22,980 nt of DNA from CAZWKI01 sp964634645 (GTDB lineage: Bacteria > Patescibacteriota > Patescibacteriia > UBA1558 > S5-K13), in assembly GCA_964634645.1 (NCBI GenBank), contig CAZWKI010000015.1, positions 1 to 22,980 on the forward strand, in the 5' to 3' direction. A program made the translations under genes and the position numbers. The notes beneath the pieces are model-generated. The model saw only the letters and a program-made list of their open reading frames with translations. It made no database searches and was not told the origin of the DNA. This document shows positions 1 to 9,121 of this stretch, piece after piece. Position 1 is the first letter of the stretch, and each line of letters opens with the position of its first letter.

Positions 1-2
1 TT

Positions 3-590
3 TATTCAATAAATGAATTAATAAATGACTTTACTATTGATAAAATCAATAAAGCGGGTGCAATATTTGACATAAAAAAATTGAACTGGTTAAATGCAGA
101 ATATATAAGAAACATAGTAGCAAACAAAAAAGACAATAAACATGATTATAAATATATAATTAATTTTGCAAAAAAAATACTCCCCAAAACAAATAGAGTG
201 GAGGATGTGGTAAAAATCTTTTCATCAAGATTAAACAATTTATCAGAATTAAAAGAATTATCCAATTTTATTTTCAGTCTTCCAGAGTATGACAAAGATT
301 TGCTGATATTTAAAAAAAGCACGCATGAGAATACAAAAAATGGTTTAAATGCTACGATAAAATTTTTAAGTTCAATAGAGGAGGGGCGCTGGAATGAAAA
401 TAATCTAAACGATGCACTTATTAAAATAACCGAAAACAACAATTTACAAGCCGCTGATGTTTTCTGGCCAATAAGATTTGCTTTATCTGGACTTTCTCAA
501 AGTCCATCTCCTGCAGAAATATTATGGATCTTGGGTAAAAAAGAAAGTTTAAAAAGAATAAATATGGCCATAGAAAAGTTAGCAAATTAA
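3..590 (+). CDS. gltX: Glutamyl-tRNA synthetase, C-terminal part (5' truncated by window edge)
   Basis: GluRS charges tRNA-Glu with glutamate in the cytoplasm. Only the C-terminal ~195 residues are present. The reading frame is open from base 3, so the TTG at 81 is an internal Leu codon and not the start. The stretch around bases 42-100 (INKAGAIFDIKKLNWLNAEY) matches the family's conserved 'hNKSGAVFDxxKLxWhN' segment that opens the anticodon-binding region. The end (DVFWPIRFALSGLSQSPSP, then ILWILGKKESLKRI) is the usual alpha-helical anticodon-binding C-terminus. The catalytic Rossmann domain with HIGH and KMSKS lies outside the window. No terminator is visible after the TAA. A close paralogue such as a glutamylated-tRNA-Gln enzyme has the same C-terminus, so non-discriminating use (Glu plus Gln tRNAs) cannot be excluded. 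Confidence 0.9.
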   Translation, partial: YSINELINDFTIDKINKAGAIFDIKKLNWLNAEYIRNIVANKKDNKHDYKYIINFAKKILPKTNRVEDVVKIFSSRLNNLSELKELSNFIFSLPEYDKDLLIFKKSTHENTKNGLNATIKFLSSIEEGRWNENNLNDALIKITENNNLQAADVFWPIRFALSGLSQSPSPAEILWILGKKESLKRINMAIEKLAN

Positions 591-636
591 AAATCTCAAT
601 AAAAATTTCATAGAATAAACGCAAACATACAAATAC

Positions 637-664
637 TTGCTAATTGACTTTTACGTGTTATAAT
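637..664 (+). promoter_or_regulatory. Sigma70-type promoter of the M23 peptidase gene
   Basis: TTGCTA (637-642), a 16-base spacer and a perfect TATAAT (659-664). Initiation about seven bases after the -10 would fall at ~671, on the start codons at 669/672, so the mRNA would be leaderless or nearly so. No Shine-Dalgarno motif is present. Predicted from the sequence only. Confidence 0.5.
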
Positions 665-668
665 ATAA

Positions 669-1883
669 ATGATGGCAATGAAAAACAAAAACACAAACAA
701 AATTATCCTAAGCATGATTATTTCATCAATGCTTTTTTTTCCTTTTTATAACTCCAAATCAGAATCTGTTGACGAGTTAAATCAGATGATAAATGAAAAG
801 AAAAAAATGATAGAGCAGTTAAACGATCAGCAAAAAGCCTATCAGACTAAAATAAAACAGAAACAACAAGAAGCTATAAGTTTAAATAATGAAATATCAA
901 TAATCAATACAAAAATAATATCTCGAGAAGTGGCCATTAAATCGGTAGAACTTCAACAACAAAGTCTAGAACTTGAAATAAGGGTTATTAATACGGAAAT
1001 CAGTAAAAAAGAAAACGAAATAAAACTTACAAAAGAAGGCGTAAAAAATGCTCTGCAAGAACTATACAAAGAAGAAGATAAAAATAATGCTCTTACAACG
1101 CTTTTATTAAATGAAAATTTAAGCGATTTTTTTGATGAAATAAGTAGGTTGAAATCAATGCAATCTGACCTACAATTAAAAATTGAAAATCTTCAAGAAA
1201 TGAAAAATTGGCTTGAAACAAAAAATACAAGCCTAAACAAATCACAAGAAGAGTTTGCAAAACTACAACAACAATTAGAACTCGAGCAAAACAAATTAGA
1301 AGAAGATCAAAGTGTCAAAATAACATTTTTATCTCAAACTCAAAATGATGAAAAAAAATTTAATAAATTATTATCTGACCTAAGAAAAGAACAAAGCGAA
1401 GCTAATAATTTAATAACTAATTACGAACAAAAAGCTAGAGAATTATTGACAAAAAACAAAGGTTTAGAAAATCTAAAAAATGAAGTTTTGTCTTGGCCGG
1501 TTCCGTCAAAAACAGTAACAGCATATTTTCATGACCCAGATTATCCATTTAGAACAGTGTTTGAGCACCCTGCTATTGATATTCGAGCTGCTCAAGGAAC
1601 ATCTATTAGGGCTGCTGCGTCTGGGTATGTTGCAATTACAAAAGACAATGGCTATGGATATAACTATATAATGCTTGTTCATAGCAATGGCTTATCTACT
1701 GTATATGGACACGTATCAAAAATACTTGTAAAAACGGGAGATTTCGTACTTCAAGGAGATGTTATAGGGCTCTCAGGTGGAATGCCAGGAACTCTTGGTG
1801 CTGGTCGTCTTACAACTGGCCCACATTTACATTTTGAAGTAAGATTGAATGGAACTCCGGTAAACCCACTTAACTATCTATAA
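669..1883 (+). CDS. Secreted coiled-coil murein hydrolase / hydrolase activator (EnvC-like, peptidase M23)
   Basis: Likely acts outside the membrane, cutting peptidoglycan peptide cross-links or activating an amidase during cell separation. Residues ~10-28 are a hydrophobic signal segment. Residues ~32-275 are a long Lys/Glu/Gln-rich coiled coil of the EnvC/PcsB kind. Residues ~285-404 are the M23 (LytM) domain. Its zinc site looks intact: H300-x-x-x-D304 (HPAID) and the H386-L-H388 motif, plus a YGHVS segment. With all metal ligands present it may be a true endopeptidase, unlike E. coli EnvC, which lacks them. Start codons at 669, 672 and 678 are all possible; 669 is used here. It follows gltX by 78 bp with its own promoter and is closed by a strong terminator. 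A function in division fits the ftsQ-like gene nearby but is inference. Confidence 0.88.
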   Translation: MMAMKNKNTNKIILSMIISSMLFFPFYNSKSESVDELNQMINEKKKMIEQLNDQQKAYQTKIKQKQQEAISLNNEISIINTKIISREVAIKSVELQQQSLELEIRVINTEISKKENEIKLTKEGVKNALQELYKEEDKNNALTTLLLNENLSDFFDEISRLKSMQSDLQLKIENLQEMKNWLETKNTSLNKSQEEFAKLQQQLELEQNKLEEDQSVKITFLSQTQNDEKKFNKLLSDLRKEQSEANNLITNYEQKARELLTKNKGLENLKNEVLSWPVPSKTVTAYFHDPDYPFRTVFEHPAIDIRAAQGTSIRAAASGYVAITKDNGYGYNYIMLVHSNGLSTVYGHVSKILVKTGDFVLQGDVIGLSGGMPGTLGAGRLTTGPHLHFEVRLNGTPVNPLNYL

Positions 1884-1895
1884 AATAATATTACT

Positions 1896-1926
1896 AAAAA
1901 ACACACAAAATTTTGTGTGTTTTTTT
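1896..1926. terminator. Bidirectional intrinsic terminator between the M23 and xer genes
   Basis: The perfect palindrome ACACACAAAATTTTGTGTGT (1901-1920) is flanked by A's on the left and T's on the right, 13 bp after the M23 stop. The T tract serves the plus strand and the A tract the minus strand. It therefore suits the two convergent genes on either side. Confidence 0.8.
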
Positions 1927-1940
1927 GATAATAAAAAATA

Positions 1941-2892
1941 TTAATTTTTTAGAGGATGAAATTTTTTATGAACATTTTCTGCAAATCTATCTGACGCATG
2001 AACATATCTAGTGGTTGTATCAAGTGACTCATGGCCAAGCAAAATCTGAATAGCTGCGGAGGATGCACCATTTTCTGCTAAATATGTTGCAAAACCATGA
2101 CGAAGTGAATGTGCGCTTATTGGAACATTGATATTCAAAATTTCTCTATAAAATTTAATTCTATACTGTAAATAATTTGTAGAAACTTTTGTGTCTTTTT
2201 TATTTGTATTACTGCCACGAAGCGGAACGAACAATCTCTTTGAATTATCTTTTCTAATTTTCAAATATTCATCTAGATATTTCTTAGATCGCTCGGTCAT
2301 ATAAACAAATCTTTCTTTTTTACCTTTACCTAAAATAAATATTCTACCCTGAGAATCTATTTGATCTTTATTTAAATTAACAAGTTCTGATATTCTCATA
2401 CCAGTTGAAAAAAGAAGTTNNNNNNNNNNCTTCTTCATTTTTTTCAATTTTACTTGGTGCTTCTATAAGTCTTACAATTTCATTAAACTCTGGAGTCTTC
2501 GGATGTTTTTTTATATTTTTAACAAGCTTTATATGATCTGGTAAAAGTGTAATTTCTTGATTATTTTCTATTAGAAATTTCAAATACGACCTGAGAGAGG
2601 AGAGAATCCTATTTACAGAATATGCTGATAATTTTTTGTCTATTTTATTGCTATTACTGGTTGATCTGTCAACTGAAAATAAATAAGCCTTAAATCTGTC
2701 AACGTAGAGTTTTGATAATTTGTTGAATTTTAATCCTTCTGAACTTAAAAAATTTATAAAAGATTTCAAATCTCTTTCATAATTATAAATAGTTTCGTTA
2801 GAAAAATTATTTACCTGGAGGTGAAGCAGGTATTCATCAAAAAGCGGTAGAGCAGTGGTGTCTTGTTTAATTTTAGCCTTGTTTATTGGCAT
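1941..2892 (-). CDS. Tyrosine recombinase XerC/XerD-like, interrupted by an assembly gap
   Basis: Site-specific recombinase, probably the chromosome-dimer-resolving Xer enzyme. The N-terminal half (2430-2892) is a SAM-like core-binding domain. The C-terminal half (1941-2419) is the catalytic domain. Catalytic residues visible are Arg in STGMRISEL, Lys in LGKGKKERF, the HSLRHGFAT box (His and Arg), His in LLGHESLDTT and the nucleophile in TRYVHAS. Ten N at 2420-2429 split the gene, and the two halves are in different frames. Family proteins have only about ten residues between EKNEE and LLFSTG, so the real gap is small and the gene is probably intact. Many reduced genomes have a single Xer; whether this is XerC, XerD or a lone XerH-type enzyme cannot be told. 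It ends convergently with the M23 gene. Confidence 0.85.
2420..2429. other. Assembly gap (10 N) inside the xer gene
   Basis: Ten N of arbitrary length. The flanking halves of the recombinase are out of frame with each other across this placeholder. The frame break is therefore an artefact of gap size and not evidence for a pseudogene. Confidence 0.95.
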
Positions 2893-2928
2893 ATCGTTAA
2901 TTGAGTATAATATCTCTTACACTCAGTT

Positions 2929-2956
2929 ATTATAACATATCTAAGCTTATCAGCAA
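2929..2956 (-). promoter_or_regulatory. Possible promoter of the xer gene
   Basis: Read on the minus strand: TTGCTG (2956-2951), a 16-base spacer and TATAAT (2934-2929). The -35 match is weak (3 of 6). The leader would be ~30 nt. The 232-bp space 2893-3124 otherwise shows only AT-rich sequence and two copies of TGAGTATAATAT (2902-2913 and 3102-3113), whose meaning is unknown. Confidence 0.35.
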
Positions 2957-3124
2957 TACTCCGTATTATGTATGTATTATTTATATTTCAAATGATACAA
3001 CAATAAAACAAATTAATTTCCTATAATATCCTAATATAATATATTAAAAAATTTACTTATTACTTTTAAACCCCACTCTTTTATGTATCACTAAAATAAA
3101 CTGAGTATAATATTATAGAAATTT

Positions 3125-4174
3125 TTATTTTATTATTAATTGGTCTTTCTGTTTTAAATCAACATATTTTATATTTTTGAGTTCATTTTTATTCTCAATT
3201 ACATATTTATATAAATTAGATACCTGACTCTCTAAGTTTTCATCTAATTTAAAATAAATACTCACTCCTGTATCTAAAACAACCGTTATTATGTTTGTTT
3301 TATCAAATTCATATAAATATTCGATTATTTTTATATTTGGAAATTTATTTTGAAAACTTTCGTCAATATAAAAAATTTTTTCTATATTTTCTTTTAAAAA
3401 TATAGTTTTTCCCAAATCTGGAACTTCTGGATAAACATCTTTTTTTATTTCTTGTATTCTAGGGACTTCTTTTATTATAAGCTTATCGTCTATCATTTCT
3501 GACACAAAGACCGTTGAGCTAGTATTTTGATATATTGGATTGTCTTTTACAGCATTTTTTAATTGCTCATCTATTTCTGCTTGATTTTCAATTATAATTT
3601 TTGGGATTTCTCTTATTAAAATTTTTTCTATATTTTTGACCTCTTTATCTTCTTTATCTACCTTTGAAATAACCACACCCTCTTTATCTATTAATTCATA
3701 ATTATCATTAATCAAATAAACCGCTTTTGTTTCTTTTTCTTTTATATAAATGAAAATTGTAGAAAAATATCTTCTTTTTATAATTAATTCTTCTAGAACA
3801 TTATTTTTAGTTAATTCTTTTATTATTGTACTTGGACTAAATAAAAAATAATTATTATTCTTAAATATCAAAAATCTTCTCTTACTTAAAGCATTTTTTG
3901 CTATATTTTCTATATCAATGGTGTTTATTCTAGTATTTCCCTCTATTATAACGTTGTCTATTTTGAAATAATTTGAAAAAAGAAAAAAATACAAAAGATA
4001 TATAAAAACAACTACAAAAAAATATAGTAAAACTTTATTTTGCCAATTTAAACTACTTTTATTATAGAAATATTCGTTGATGTTTCTTCTTCTACCAAAA
4101 GACTTATGCTTATTCAAAATAGCAGATCTTTTTGCAAGTCCAAATTTTTTCCTGTTATATCCTCTTTTCCACAT
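3125..4174 (-). CDS. Cell division protein FtsQ/DivIB-like (POTRA domain, single membrane pass)
   Basis: FtsQ/DivIB proteins link early and late divisome parts and hold FtsL and FtsB at the septum. From the ATG at 4174 the protein has 349 residues. A basic cytoplasmic N-terminus (~1-45) with many Lys/Arg is followed by one hydrophobic helix (~46-67). Then comes an FtsQ-type POTRA domain starting FKIDNVIIEGNTRI. The remaining ~230 residues hold a beta-rich region with a charged insert (~165-250), which gives a length above the usual ~250-280. An in-frame TTG at 4201 adds nine residues, but ATG is preferred because nothing supports the TTG. The gene follows serS by ~50 bp on the same strand and could be co-transcribed. 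Sequence conservation in this family is low, so the call rests on architecture. Confidence 0.7.
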   Translation of the reverse strand: MWKRGYNRKKFGLAKRSAILNKHKSFGRRRNINEYFYNKSSLNWQNKVLLYFFVVVFIYLLYFFLFSNYFKIDNVIIEGNTRINTIDIENIAKNALSKRRFLIFKNNNYFLFSPSTIIKELTKNNVLEELIIKRRYFSTIFIYIKEKETKAVYLINDNYELIDKEGVVISKVDKEDKEVKNIEKILIREIPKIIIENQAEIDEQLKNAVKDNPIYQNTSSTVFVSEMIDDKLIIKEVPRIQEIKKDVYPEVPDLGKTIFLKENIEKIFYIDESFQNKFPNIKIIEYLYEFDKTNIITVVLDTGVSIYFKLDENLESQVSNLYKYVIENKNELKNIKYVDLKQKDQLIIK

Positions 4175-4223
4175 ATTATAAGTAAAAAATAAACTGAACA
4201 ATAAATTTGTTCAATATATTTAA

Positions 4224-5456
4224 CTATTTTATTTCTTTAAAGGGTAAATACTTTCTAAGTACTTTTGGAATCTCTACTGAGCCATCTTTTTTCTGATATT
4301 GTTCAAGTATTGCGGGAAATAACCTACTTGTGGCCAGTCCAGAAGCATTTAGCGTATGAACAAATTTATTTTTTCCATCAAAATCCTTGAATCTTATATT
4401 GCCTCTTCTTGCTTGATAATCCAGTCCATTTGAAATACTACTTACTTCTTTGTAAATATTCATGCTTGGAATCCAAATTTCAATATCATATGTTTTTGCC
4501 ATTGCGGCACTGCAATCCCCTGCCGCAAGAGTAGAGAGTTGAAAATGAAGTCCAAGTCCTTCAACTAATTTTCTTGCGTTTTTTAACATTTCTTCAAATG
4601 CGTTTTCTGAATCCTCTGGCTTTGTAAATTGAAACATTTCAATTTTATTGAATTGATGACCCCTTATCATTCCCCTCTCCTCTGTTCTATAACTTCCTGC
4701 TTCTTTGCGAAAACATGCTGAATATGCAAAATATTTAAGTGGTAATTTATGCTCATCAATTATTTCATCTCTATGATAATTATTTATTATCATTTCACTT
4801 GTTGGATTAAGACAAAGCCCATCCTCTGTCCAAAAAAGATCTTCACGGAACTTTGGTAAATGACCTGACGCATATGCTGATACTTCATTTAATAAAAATG
4901 GCGGAAAAATAAATTTATATCCATTTTTATAGTGAAAATCTATAAAATAGTTCAAAAGTGCCCACTCAAGCATTGCACCTTTGTCTGTATAAGACCAAAA
5001 ACCACTTCCTGACATTTTTGCAGATCTTTCATAATCAATAAGCGATAAATCTTTACAAAGCTCAATATGATCTTTTGGCTTAAACTTGAACTCTGGTTTT
5101 TTGCCATATATATAAATAATTTCATTATTTTCTTTGCCTCCAGATTTGACATCATCAAGTGGTGTATTTGGAAGCTCTGAAAGTTTTTTATGTAATTCTG
5201 TTTCAACTTTTTTGAGTTTTTCTTCTAATTCTTTTAAATCGTTTCCAAGATTTTTCATTTTTACAATAATTTCTTCTGATGGTTTGGTCTTGCTGTACTT
5301 ATTTCTTTCTGATTTTAATTCATCTGTCTTTAAAATTAATTCTTTTCTTTTATCATCAAGATCTATTATGGCATCAAGATCAACCTTATCCATTCTTTTT
5401 AATAAAGCCTTTTCTACTTCATTTTTTTCTTCTCGAATACGTTTTATGTCTAACAT
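4224..5456 (-). CDS. serS: Seryl-tRNA synthetase
   Basis: Class II synthetase that charges tRNA-Ser (and tRNA-Sec where present). The 410 residues are close to the family's usual length. Residues ~1-105 form the long antiparallel coiled-coil arm that grips the tRNA variable loop. The catalytic domain holds motif 2 (ACFRKEAGSYRTEERGMIRGHQF is the region; key parts FRKEAG and RGMIRGHQF). It also holds the serine-site segment EVSSISNGLDYQARR and motif 3 (NASGLATSRLFPAILE). All are typical and appear intact. Start ATG at 5456, with no Shine-Dalgarno motif. It is followed on the same strand by the ftsQ-like gene. Confidence 0.97.
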   Translation of the reverse strand: MLDIKRIREEKNEVEKALLKRMDKVDLDAIIDLDDKRKELILKTDELKSERNKYSKTKPSEEIIVKMKNLGNDLKELEEKLKKVETELHKKLSELPNTPLDDVKSGGKENNEIIYIYGKKPEFKFKPKDHIELCKDLSLIDYERSAKMSGSGFWSYTDKGAMLEWALLNYFIDFHYKNGYKFIFPPFLLNEVSAYASGHLPKFREDLFWTEDGLCLNPTSEMIINNYHRDEIIDEHKLPLKYFAYSACFRKEAGSYRTEERGMIRGHQFNKIEMFQFTKPEDSENAFEEMLKNARKLVEGLGLHFQLSTLAAGDCSAAMAKTYDIEIWIPSMNIYKEVSSISNGLDYQARRGNIRFKDFDGKNKFVHTLNASGLATSRLFPAILEQYQKKDGSVEIPKVLRKYLPFKEIK

Positions 5457-5468
5457 AATATTAATGCT

Positions 5469-5496
5469 AATATACGAATTGTACTAATAATACCAA
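5469..5496 (-). promoter_or_regulatory. Possible serS promoter very close to the start codon
   Basis: Minus strand: TTGGTA (5496-5491), a 16-base spacer and TATATT (5474-5469). Initiation would fall ~6 nt before the ATG at 5456. Matches are moderate and prediction in such AT-rich DNA is uncertain. Confidence 0.35.
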
Positions 5497-5531
5497 TAAT
5501 ACAAATGTATATTTATTTTTATTAAAAATTA

Positions 5532-6197
5532 TTATTTAATATTAATATCAATAATATAATCACCTTGAACAATAGAATTTACAACGCTTTGACCACTTAT
5601 AACTTGCCCAAAAATAGTGTGTTTTCCATTTAACCAATCGGTTGGAACGTGCGTTATAAATATTTGAGAACCATTTGTATTTGGTCCTGAATTTGCCATA
5701 GCAAGAACTCCTGGTTTATCAAATTTCAAACTTGAATCAAATTCATCTTCAAACGTATATCCTGGACCACCAGTTCCTGCAATTGGTAAATTGTTTGGAT
5801 TTTTGTTTGAGTCATAAACAAAATCTTTTCCTTCTACTCCACGAGTGTTTGGATCTCCCGTTTGAATCATAAAATTTTCTATAACTCTATGAAATTTAAT
5901 ATTTTTATAAAAACCCTCATTAATTAATTTCAAAAAGTTTTCTACGGTAATGGGCGCCTTATCTTTGTATAATTCTAATTCTATATTTCCCTTATTTGTT
6001 TTCATTGTAATTTTCATATTTTCTTGTTTATTATTTATTTGTGTACTTGTTGAAATGCTTTGATTTAAATCAATTTTAATTTGTGAATTATTAATAGTAT
6101 TTTCTTTTAATTCATTTTTTGAATCCAAATCACTAGAATTTTTACATCCGGTCAAAATGATAAGTAAAAATAATGATAGTGCAATTATTTTTTTCAT
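5532..6197 (-). CDS. Cyclophilin-type peptidyl-prolyl isomerase, lipoprotein
   Basis: Catalyses cis-trans isomerisation of prolyl bonds; here predicted to act on exported proteins at the outer face of the membrane. The N-terminus is a lipoprotein signal (MKKIIALSLFLLIILTGC) with lipobox LTGC and Cys18 as the acylation site. An Asn/Ser-rich linker (~19-62) follows, then a full cyclophilin domain (~63-221). Conserved elements are FHRV with the catalytic Arg, FMIQTGDP, MANSGPNTNGSQIFIT and WLNGKHTIFGQV. The length is normal for a bacterial secreted cyclophilin. Its start is 135 bp beyond the lysS stop. No terminator is obvious after its stop at 5532. Confidence 0.93.
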   Translation of the reverse strand: MKKIIALSLFLLIILTGCKNSSDLDSKNELKENTINNSQIKIDLNQSISTSTQINNKQENMKITMKTNKGNIELELYKDKAPITVENFLKLINEGFYKNIKFHRVIENFMIQTGDPNTRGVEGKDFVYDSNKNPNNLPIAGTGGPGYTFEDEFDSSLKFDKPGVLAMANSGPNTNGSQIFITHVPTDWLNGKHTIFGQVISGQSVVNSIVQGDYIIDINIK

Positions 6198-6282
6198 ACT
6201 TAATTTAAATTATCAAATTAACAATTAATTATTCTTCTCTTGGTTTTCAACCCGTTGGATATTTTATTCTTCAATATTCTTA

Positions 6283-6310
6283 AATATAGAAAACTTTGTG
6301 ATCGTAACAA
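6283..6310 (-). promoter_or_regulatory. Possible promoter of the cyclophilin gene
   Basis: Minus strand: TTGTTA (6310-6305), a 16-base spacer and TATATT (6288-6283), giving a leader of ~80 nt. The lysS-ppi spacer also holds an 11-of-12 inverted repeat (6249-6260 with 6335-6346, AACCCGTTGGAT), whose right arm covers the lysS stop. Weak evidence. Confidence 0.3.
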
Positions 6311-6332
6311 TTATATAAATCTAATTTTAATT

Positions 6333-7826
6333 TCATCCAATGGGTTTCATAAGCGGAAAAAGTAAAACGTCTTTTATATTTGGATTATCGGTAAGAATTG
6401 ATGTAAGCCTATCAATTCCAAGTCCAAGTCCTGCCGTTGGAGGAAAACCATGCTTCAAACTTTCTATAAAATCATTATCAAAATCATGTGCTTCTTCGTC
6501 TCCACCTTTTTTGTCTTTTATCTGTGAACCAAAACGACTTTCCTGATCTATCGGATCATTTATTTCTGAAAAGGCATTCATAAGCTCAATTCCGCCAGCT
6601 AGAACAAGCTGAAATCTCTCAACGTGTTTTGGATTATCTTTTACTTGCTTTGCAAGCGGTGAAAGAGCTGTTGGGTGATTTATAAGATATGCTGGTTGAA
6701 TTAAATTTGGTCGTACAAATTCTTTGTACAACTCGTCTTGAATTTTTCCTAGTGACCATTTATCGTTTATATCTATTTTTATTTTCTTGTCTTTTATTTC
6801 TTGTTTTAATTCATATGCTGTATCAAACTCATCAATATCAATACCAATTGCATCTATAATAGAGTCCCGAAAATCAATTCTCTTGTATGGTCCTTTGAAA
6901 TCAATTTCGTTTCCATTGAATTTTATTTTTGTATCTCCTTTTATATTTTTTACTAATTTCTCCAAAAACGTTTCCATATAATTCATCAAAAACTCATAAT
7001 CTTTATATGCCCAATAAAATTCTATTTGAGTAAACTCTGGATTATGAGTATTATCAATTCCCTCATTTCTAAAACATCTTGCTATTTCATAAACTTTTTC
7101 AAATCCACCCACAATTAATCTTTTCAAATATAATTCAGGTGCAATACGAAGAAACAAATCAATATCAAGGGCATTGTGATGAGTAATAAATGGTTTTGCA
7201 ATTGCACCTCCTGCAATTGATTGAAGTGTTGGGGTATCAACCTCTAAAAATCCTTCTTTATTAAAATATTCTCTTATAAAATTAATAATCTTGCTTCTTG
7301 TAATAAATGTTTGTTTGACGTCTTCATTTGCAAGCAAATCCAAATATCTTTTACGATAGCGAGTATCAACATCTTTGAGTCCATGAAATTTTTCAGGAAG
7401 CGGTAAAAGAGTTTTTGAAATTAAAACATATTTTTTTACCATTATACTTTTCTCACCTTTGTGTGTTACAAAACAAGTTCCATGAATTTCCAAAAAATCT
7501 CCAACATCGATAAGATTTGTGAAATTTTTGTATTCATCAGATCCTACTTCTTTTTTTGAAATAGCAATCTGAATTATTCCTGACCCATCTTGAACTTGAG
7601 AAAATGTGAGATTCCCATGTTCTCTAATACTTCTAAGACGACCTACGATAATAATTTGTTTTGATTTTTCTTCTAAGTCGTCAAAATCCTTGAAAACTTT
7701 TTTTATCTCATAAGTTCTCTTACACCTTGCTGGATATGGATCAATTCCAAGTTTTCTAATTTCTTCTAATCTTTTTAATCGTGTTGCATATTCATCGCTT
7801 GGATTAATTACTTTGTCTTCTTCCAT
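6333..7826 (-). CDS. lysS: Lysyl-tRNA synthetase, class II
   Basis: Charges tRNA-Lys. The 497 residues match the usual class II length. The N-terminal OB-fold anticodon-binding domain (~50-150) contains IVGRLRSIREHGNLTF. The catalytic core has motif 1 around YRKRYLDLLAN, motif 2 (EIARCFRNEGIDNTHNPEFT), the amino-acid site AGGIELMNAFSEINDP and motif 3 (AGLGLGIDRLTSIL). It ends with the usual VLLFPLMKP. Start ATG at 7826. It heads the minus-strand housekeeping genes of this half of the window and lies 118 bp beyond the end of the DGR reverse transcriptase, so the DGR island stops here. Confidence 0.97.
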   Translation of the reverse strand: MEEDKVINPSDEYATRLKRLEEIRKLGIDPYPARCKRTYEIKKVFKDFDDLEEKSKQIIIVGRLRSIREHGNLTFSQVQDGSGIIQIAISKKEVGSDEYKNFTNLIDVGDFLEIHGTCFVTHKGEKSIMVKKYVLISKTLLPLPEKFHGLKDVDTRYRKRYLDLLANEDVKQTFITRSKIINFIREYFNKEGFLEVDTPTLQSIAGGAIAKPFITHHNALDIDLFLRIAPELYLKRLIVGGFEKVYEIARCFRNEGIDNTHNPEFTQIEFYWAYKDYEFLMNYMETFLEKLVKNIKGDTKIKFNGNEIDFKGPYKRIDFRDSIIDAIGIDIDEFDTAYELKQEIKDKKIKIDINDKWSLGKIQDELYKEFVRPNLIQPAYLINHPTALSPLAKQVKDNPKHVERFQLVLAGGIELMNAFSEINDPIDQESRFGSQIKDKKGGDEEAHDFDNDFIESLKHGFPPTAGLGLGIDRLTSILTDNPNIKDVLLFPLMKPIG

Positions 7827-7887
7827 AAAATATTTATATTAGTTTAATAACCAAAAATTGCTGTTTATAACAGGTTTTATACATATA

Positions 7888-7916
7888 ATTATACTCAATT
7901 TTTGTGATATTTTAAA
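7888..7916 (-). promoter_or_regulatory. Predicted lysS promoter
   Basis: Minus strand: TTTAAA (7916-7911), a 17-base spacer and TATAAT (7893-7888), giving a leader of ~55-60 nt. A 13-base near-palindrome CTGTT-N3-AACAG (7861-7873) sits just past the expected initiation point and could be an operator or simply chance. The gap 7827-7944 shows no clear terminator for the upstream reverse transcriptase. Confidence 0.45.
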
Positions 7917-7944
7917 GAGTTGACAAATAATATATTTTAAGTTG

Positions 7945-9087
7945 TTAAATAATGATATAAACGGATTTATAAGCTTTTTTTGTAAATAAGTGTGTTATAC
8001 ATTTATTTAGCTTGTTTTCAAAAATATATCTTCTTAAATTAAAACTATTCGCATGTATGAAATGTCCGAAATATGAATTAATCATAGAAATTTTATAATT
8101 TATGGATAAATTTTTTTTATTTATATAATATATTTGTTTTTTAAATCTACTTACTACTTTATTTTTTACTAATGTATGCGTTGGCTTTATAAAATATCCT
8201 AAAAAATCTATGCCTATTCTTACATCTTGCAAACAAATCTTTTTGGAATTAATTCTTAAATTTAATCTAGTTTTTAAAAAATTATCTATTACAGGAACAA
8301 GTAATCTCAAATTATTTTTATTTGTATCAAGAATTATAAAGTCATCTACATAACGCAAATATCTATCACAACAAAGCTCGTCTTTTACAAAATGGTCTAA
8401 TTCATTTAAATAAATATTTGCAAAAAACTGACTTGTTAAATTTCCAATTGGCAAACCATTGCCATTCGAATAAAAAAGTGATTTATTTTTTGGAATTAAT
8501 TTTTTTAAATCTGGATCTCCTCTATAAATAAAATTTTTACAAGGATCATGAAAAACAATTTTTCGAGTAAGCCACAAAATATCTTGGAGCCAATCCCTAT
8601 CACCTGAAAAAGAAAATTGTTTATTAATTCTTTTTTCAATTAAATCATATAAAATTTGTTTATTTATAGAACGAAAAAAACTTGAAATATCAAGTTTTAA
8701 ATAAAAACTATTATTAGGACAACTTATTTCTCTGATATTTTTTCTAAGATAATCAACTGCTCCGTGAGTACCTTTTCCTCGTCTATTAGCAAATGATGAG
8801 AAAATAAAAGATTTATCAAAAATATCATAAAGTTCATTATATAACAAATGATGAACTATTCTATCTCTAAAATCTGCCGCAAATATTTCTCTTACAGTTG
8901 GACTTTTAATTATAAAACAAATATGCCTAGCAATTTCATAACTGTGTGACTGCAAATCATATAATAAATTTAAAATATTTTTTTCTCTGTTTATTTCAAA
9001 ATTTAGTGCATTTATTGTATTCTTTTTTCCCTTTTTACATTCATTATATGCAAGATATAATTTCTCAAGAGTAAATATTGTGGACAT
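7945..9087 (-). CDS. DGR reverse transcriptase
   Basis: Makes the error-prone cDNA of the template repeat that later replaces the variable repeat of the target gene. From the ATG at 9087 it has 380 residues; a TTG at 9099 would add four, but ATG is preferred. RT motifs in order: REIFAADFRDRIVHHLL (~67-83), RGKGTHGAVDYLR (~103-115), the first catalytic Asp in LKLDISSFFRSI (Asp133), GLPIGNLTSQFFANIYLNEL (~211-230) and RYVDDFIIL with the catalytic Asp pair (~248-249). The C-terminal thumb holds DFLGYFIKP. The IGNLTSQ form of motif 4 is typical of DGR and related bacterial RTs. There is no maturase, HNH or retron msr/msd signature. The start lies 34 bp after the template repeat. With avd, TR and VR in the standard order the assignment is firm. 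Confidence 0.96.
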   Translation of the reverse strand: MSTIFTLEKLYLAYNECKKGKKNTINALNFEINREKNILNLLYDLQSHSYEIARHICFIIKSPTVREIFAADFRDRIVHHLLYNELYDIFDKSFIFSSFANRRGKGTHGAVDYLRKNIREISCPNNSFYLKLDISSFFRSINKQILYDLIEKRINKQFSFSGDRDWLQDILWLTRKIVFHDPCKNFIYRGDPDLKKLIPKNKSLFYSNGNGLPIGNLTSQFFANIYLNELDHFVKDELCCDRYLRYVDDFIILDTNKNNLRLLVPVIDNFLKTRLNLRINSKKICLQDVRIGIDFLGYFIKPTHTLVKNKVVSRFKKQIYYINKKNLSINYKISMINSYFGHFIHANSFNLRRYIFENKLNKCITHLFTKKAYKSVYIII

Positions 9088-9121
9088 AATAAAAATCAAT
9101 TAGGGCTGAAAATGGGAATGC

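Noticed and set aside
1941..2892. xer as a frameshifted pseudogene
   Set aside because: The frame change coincides with ten N, so it reflects unknown gap size; catalytic residues are intact on both sides.
7945..9087. RT as part of a retron or group II intron
   Set aside because: No msr/msd-like structure, no maturase or endonuclease domain; TR, VR and Avd identify it as a DGR.
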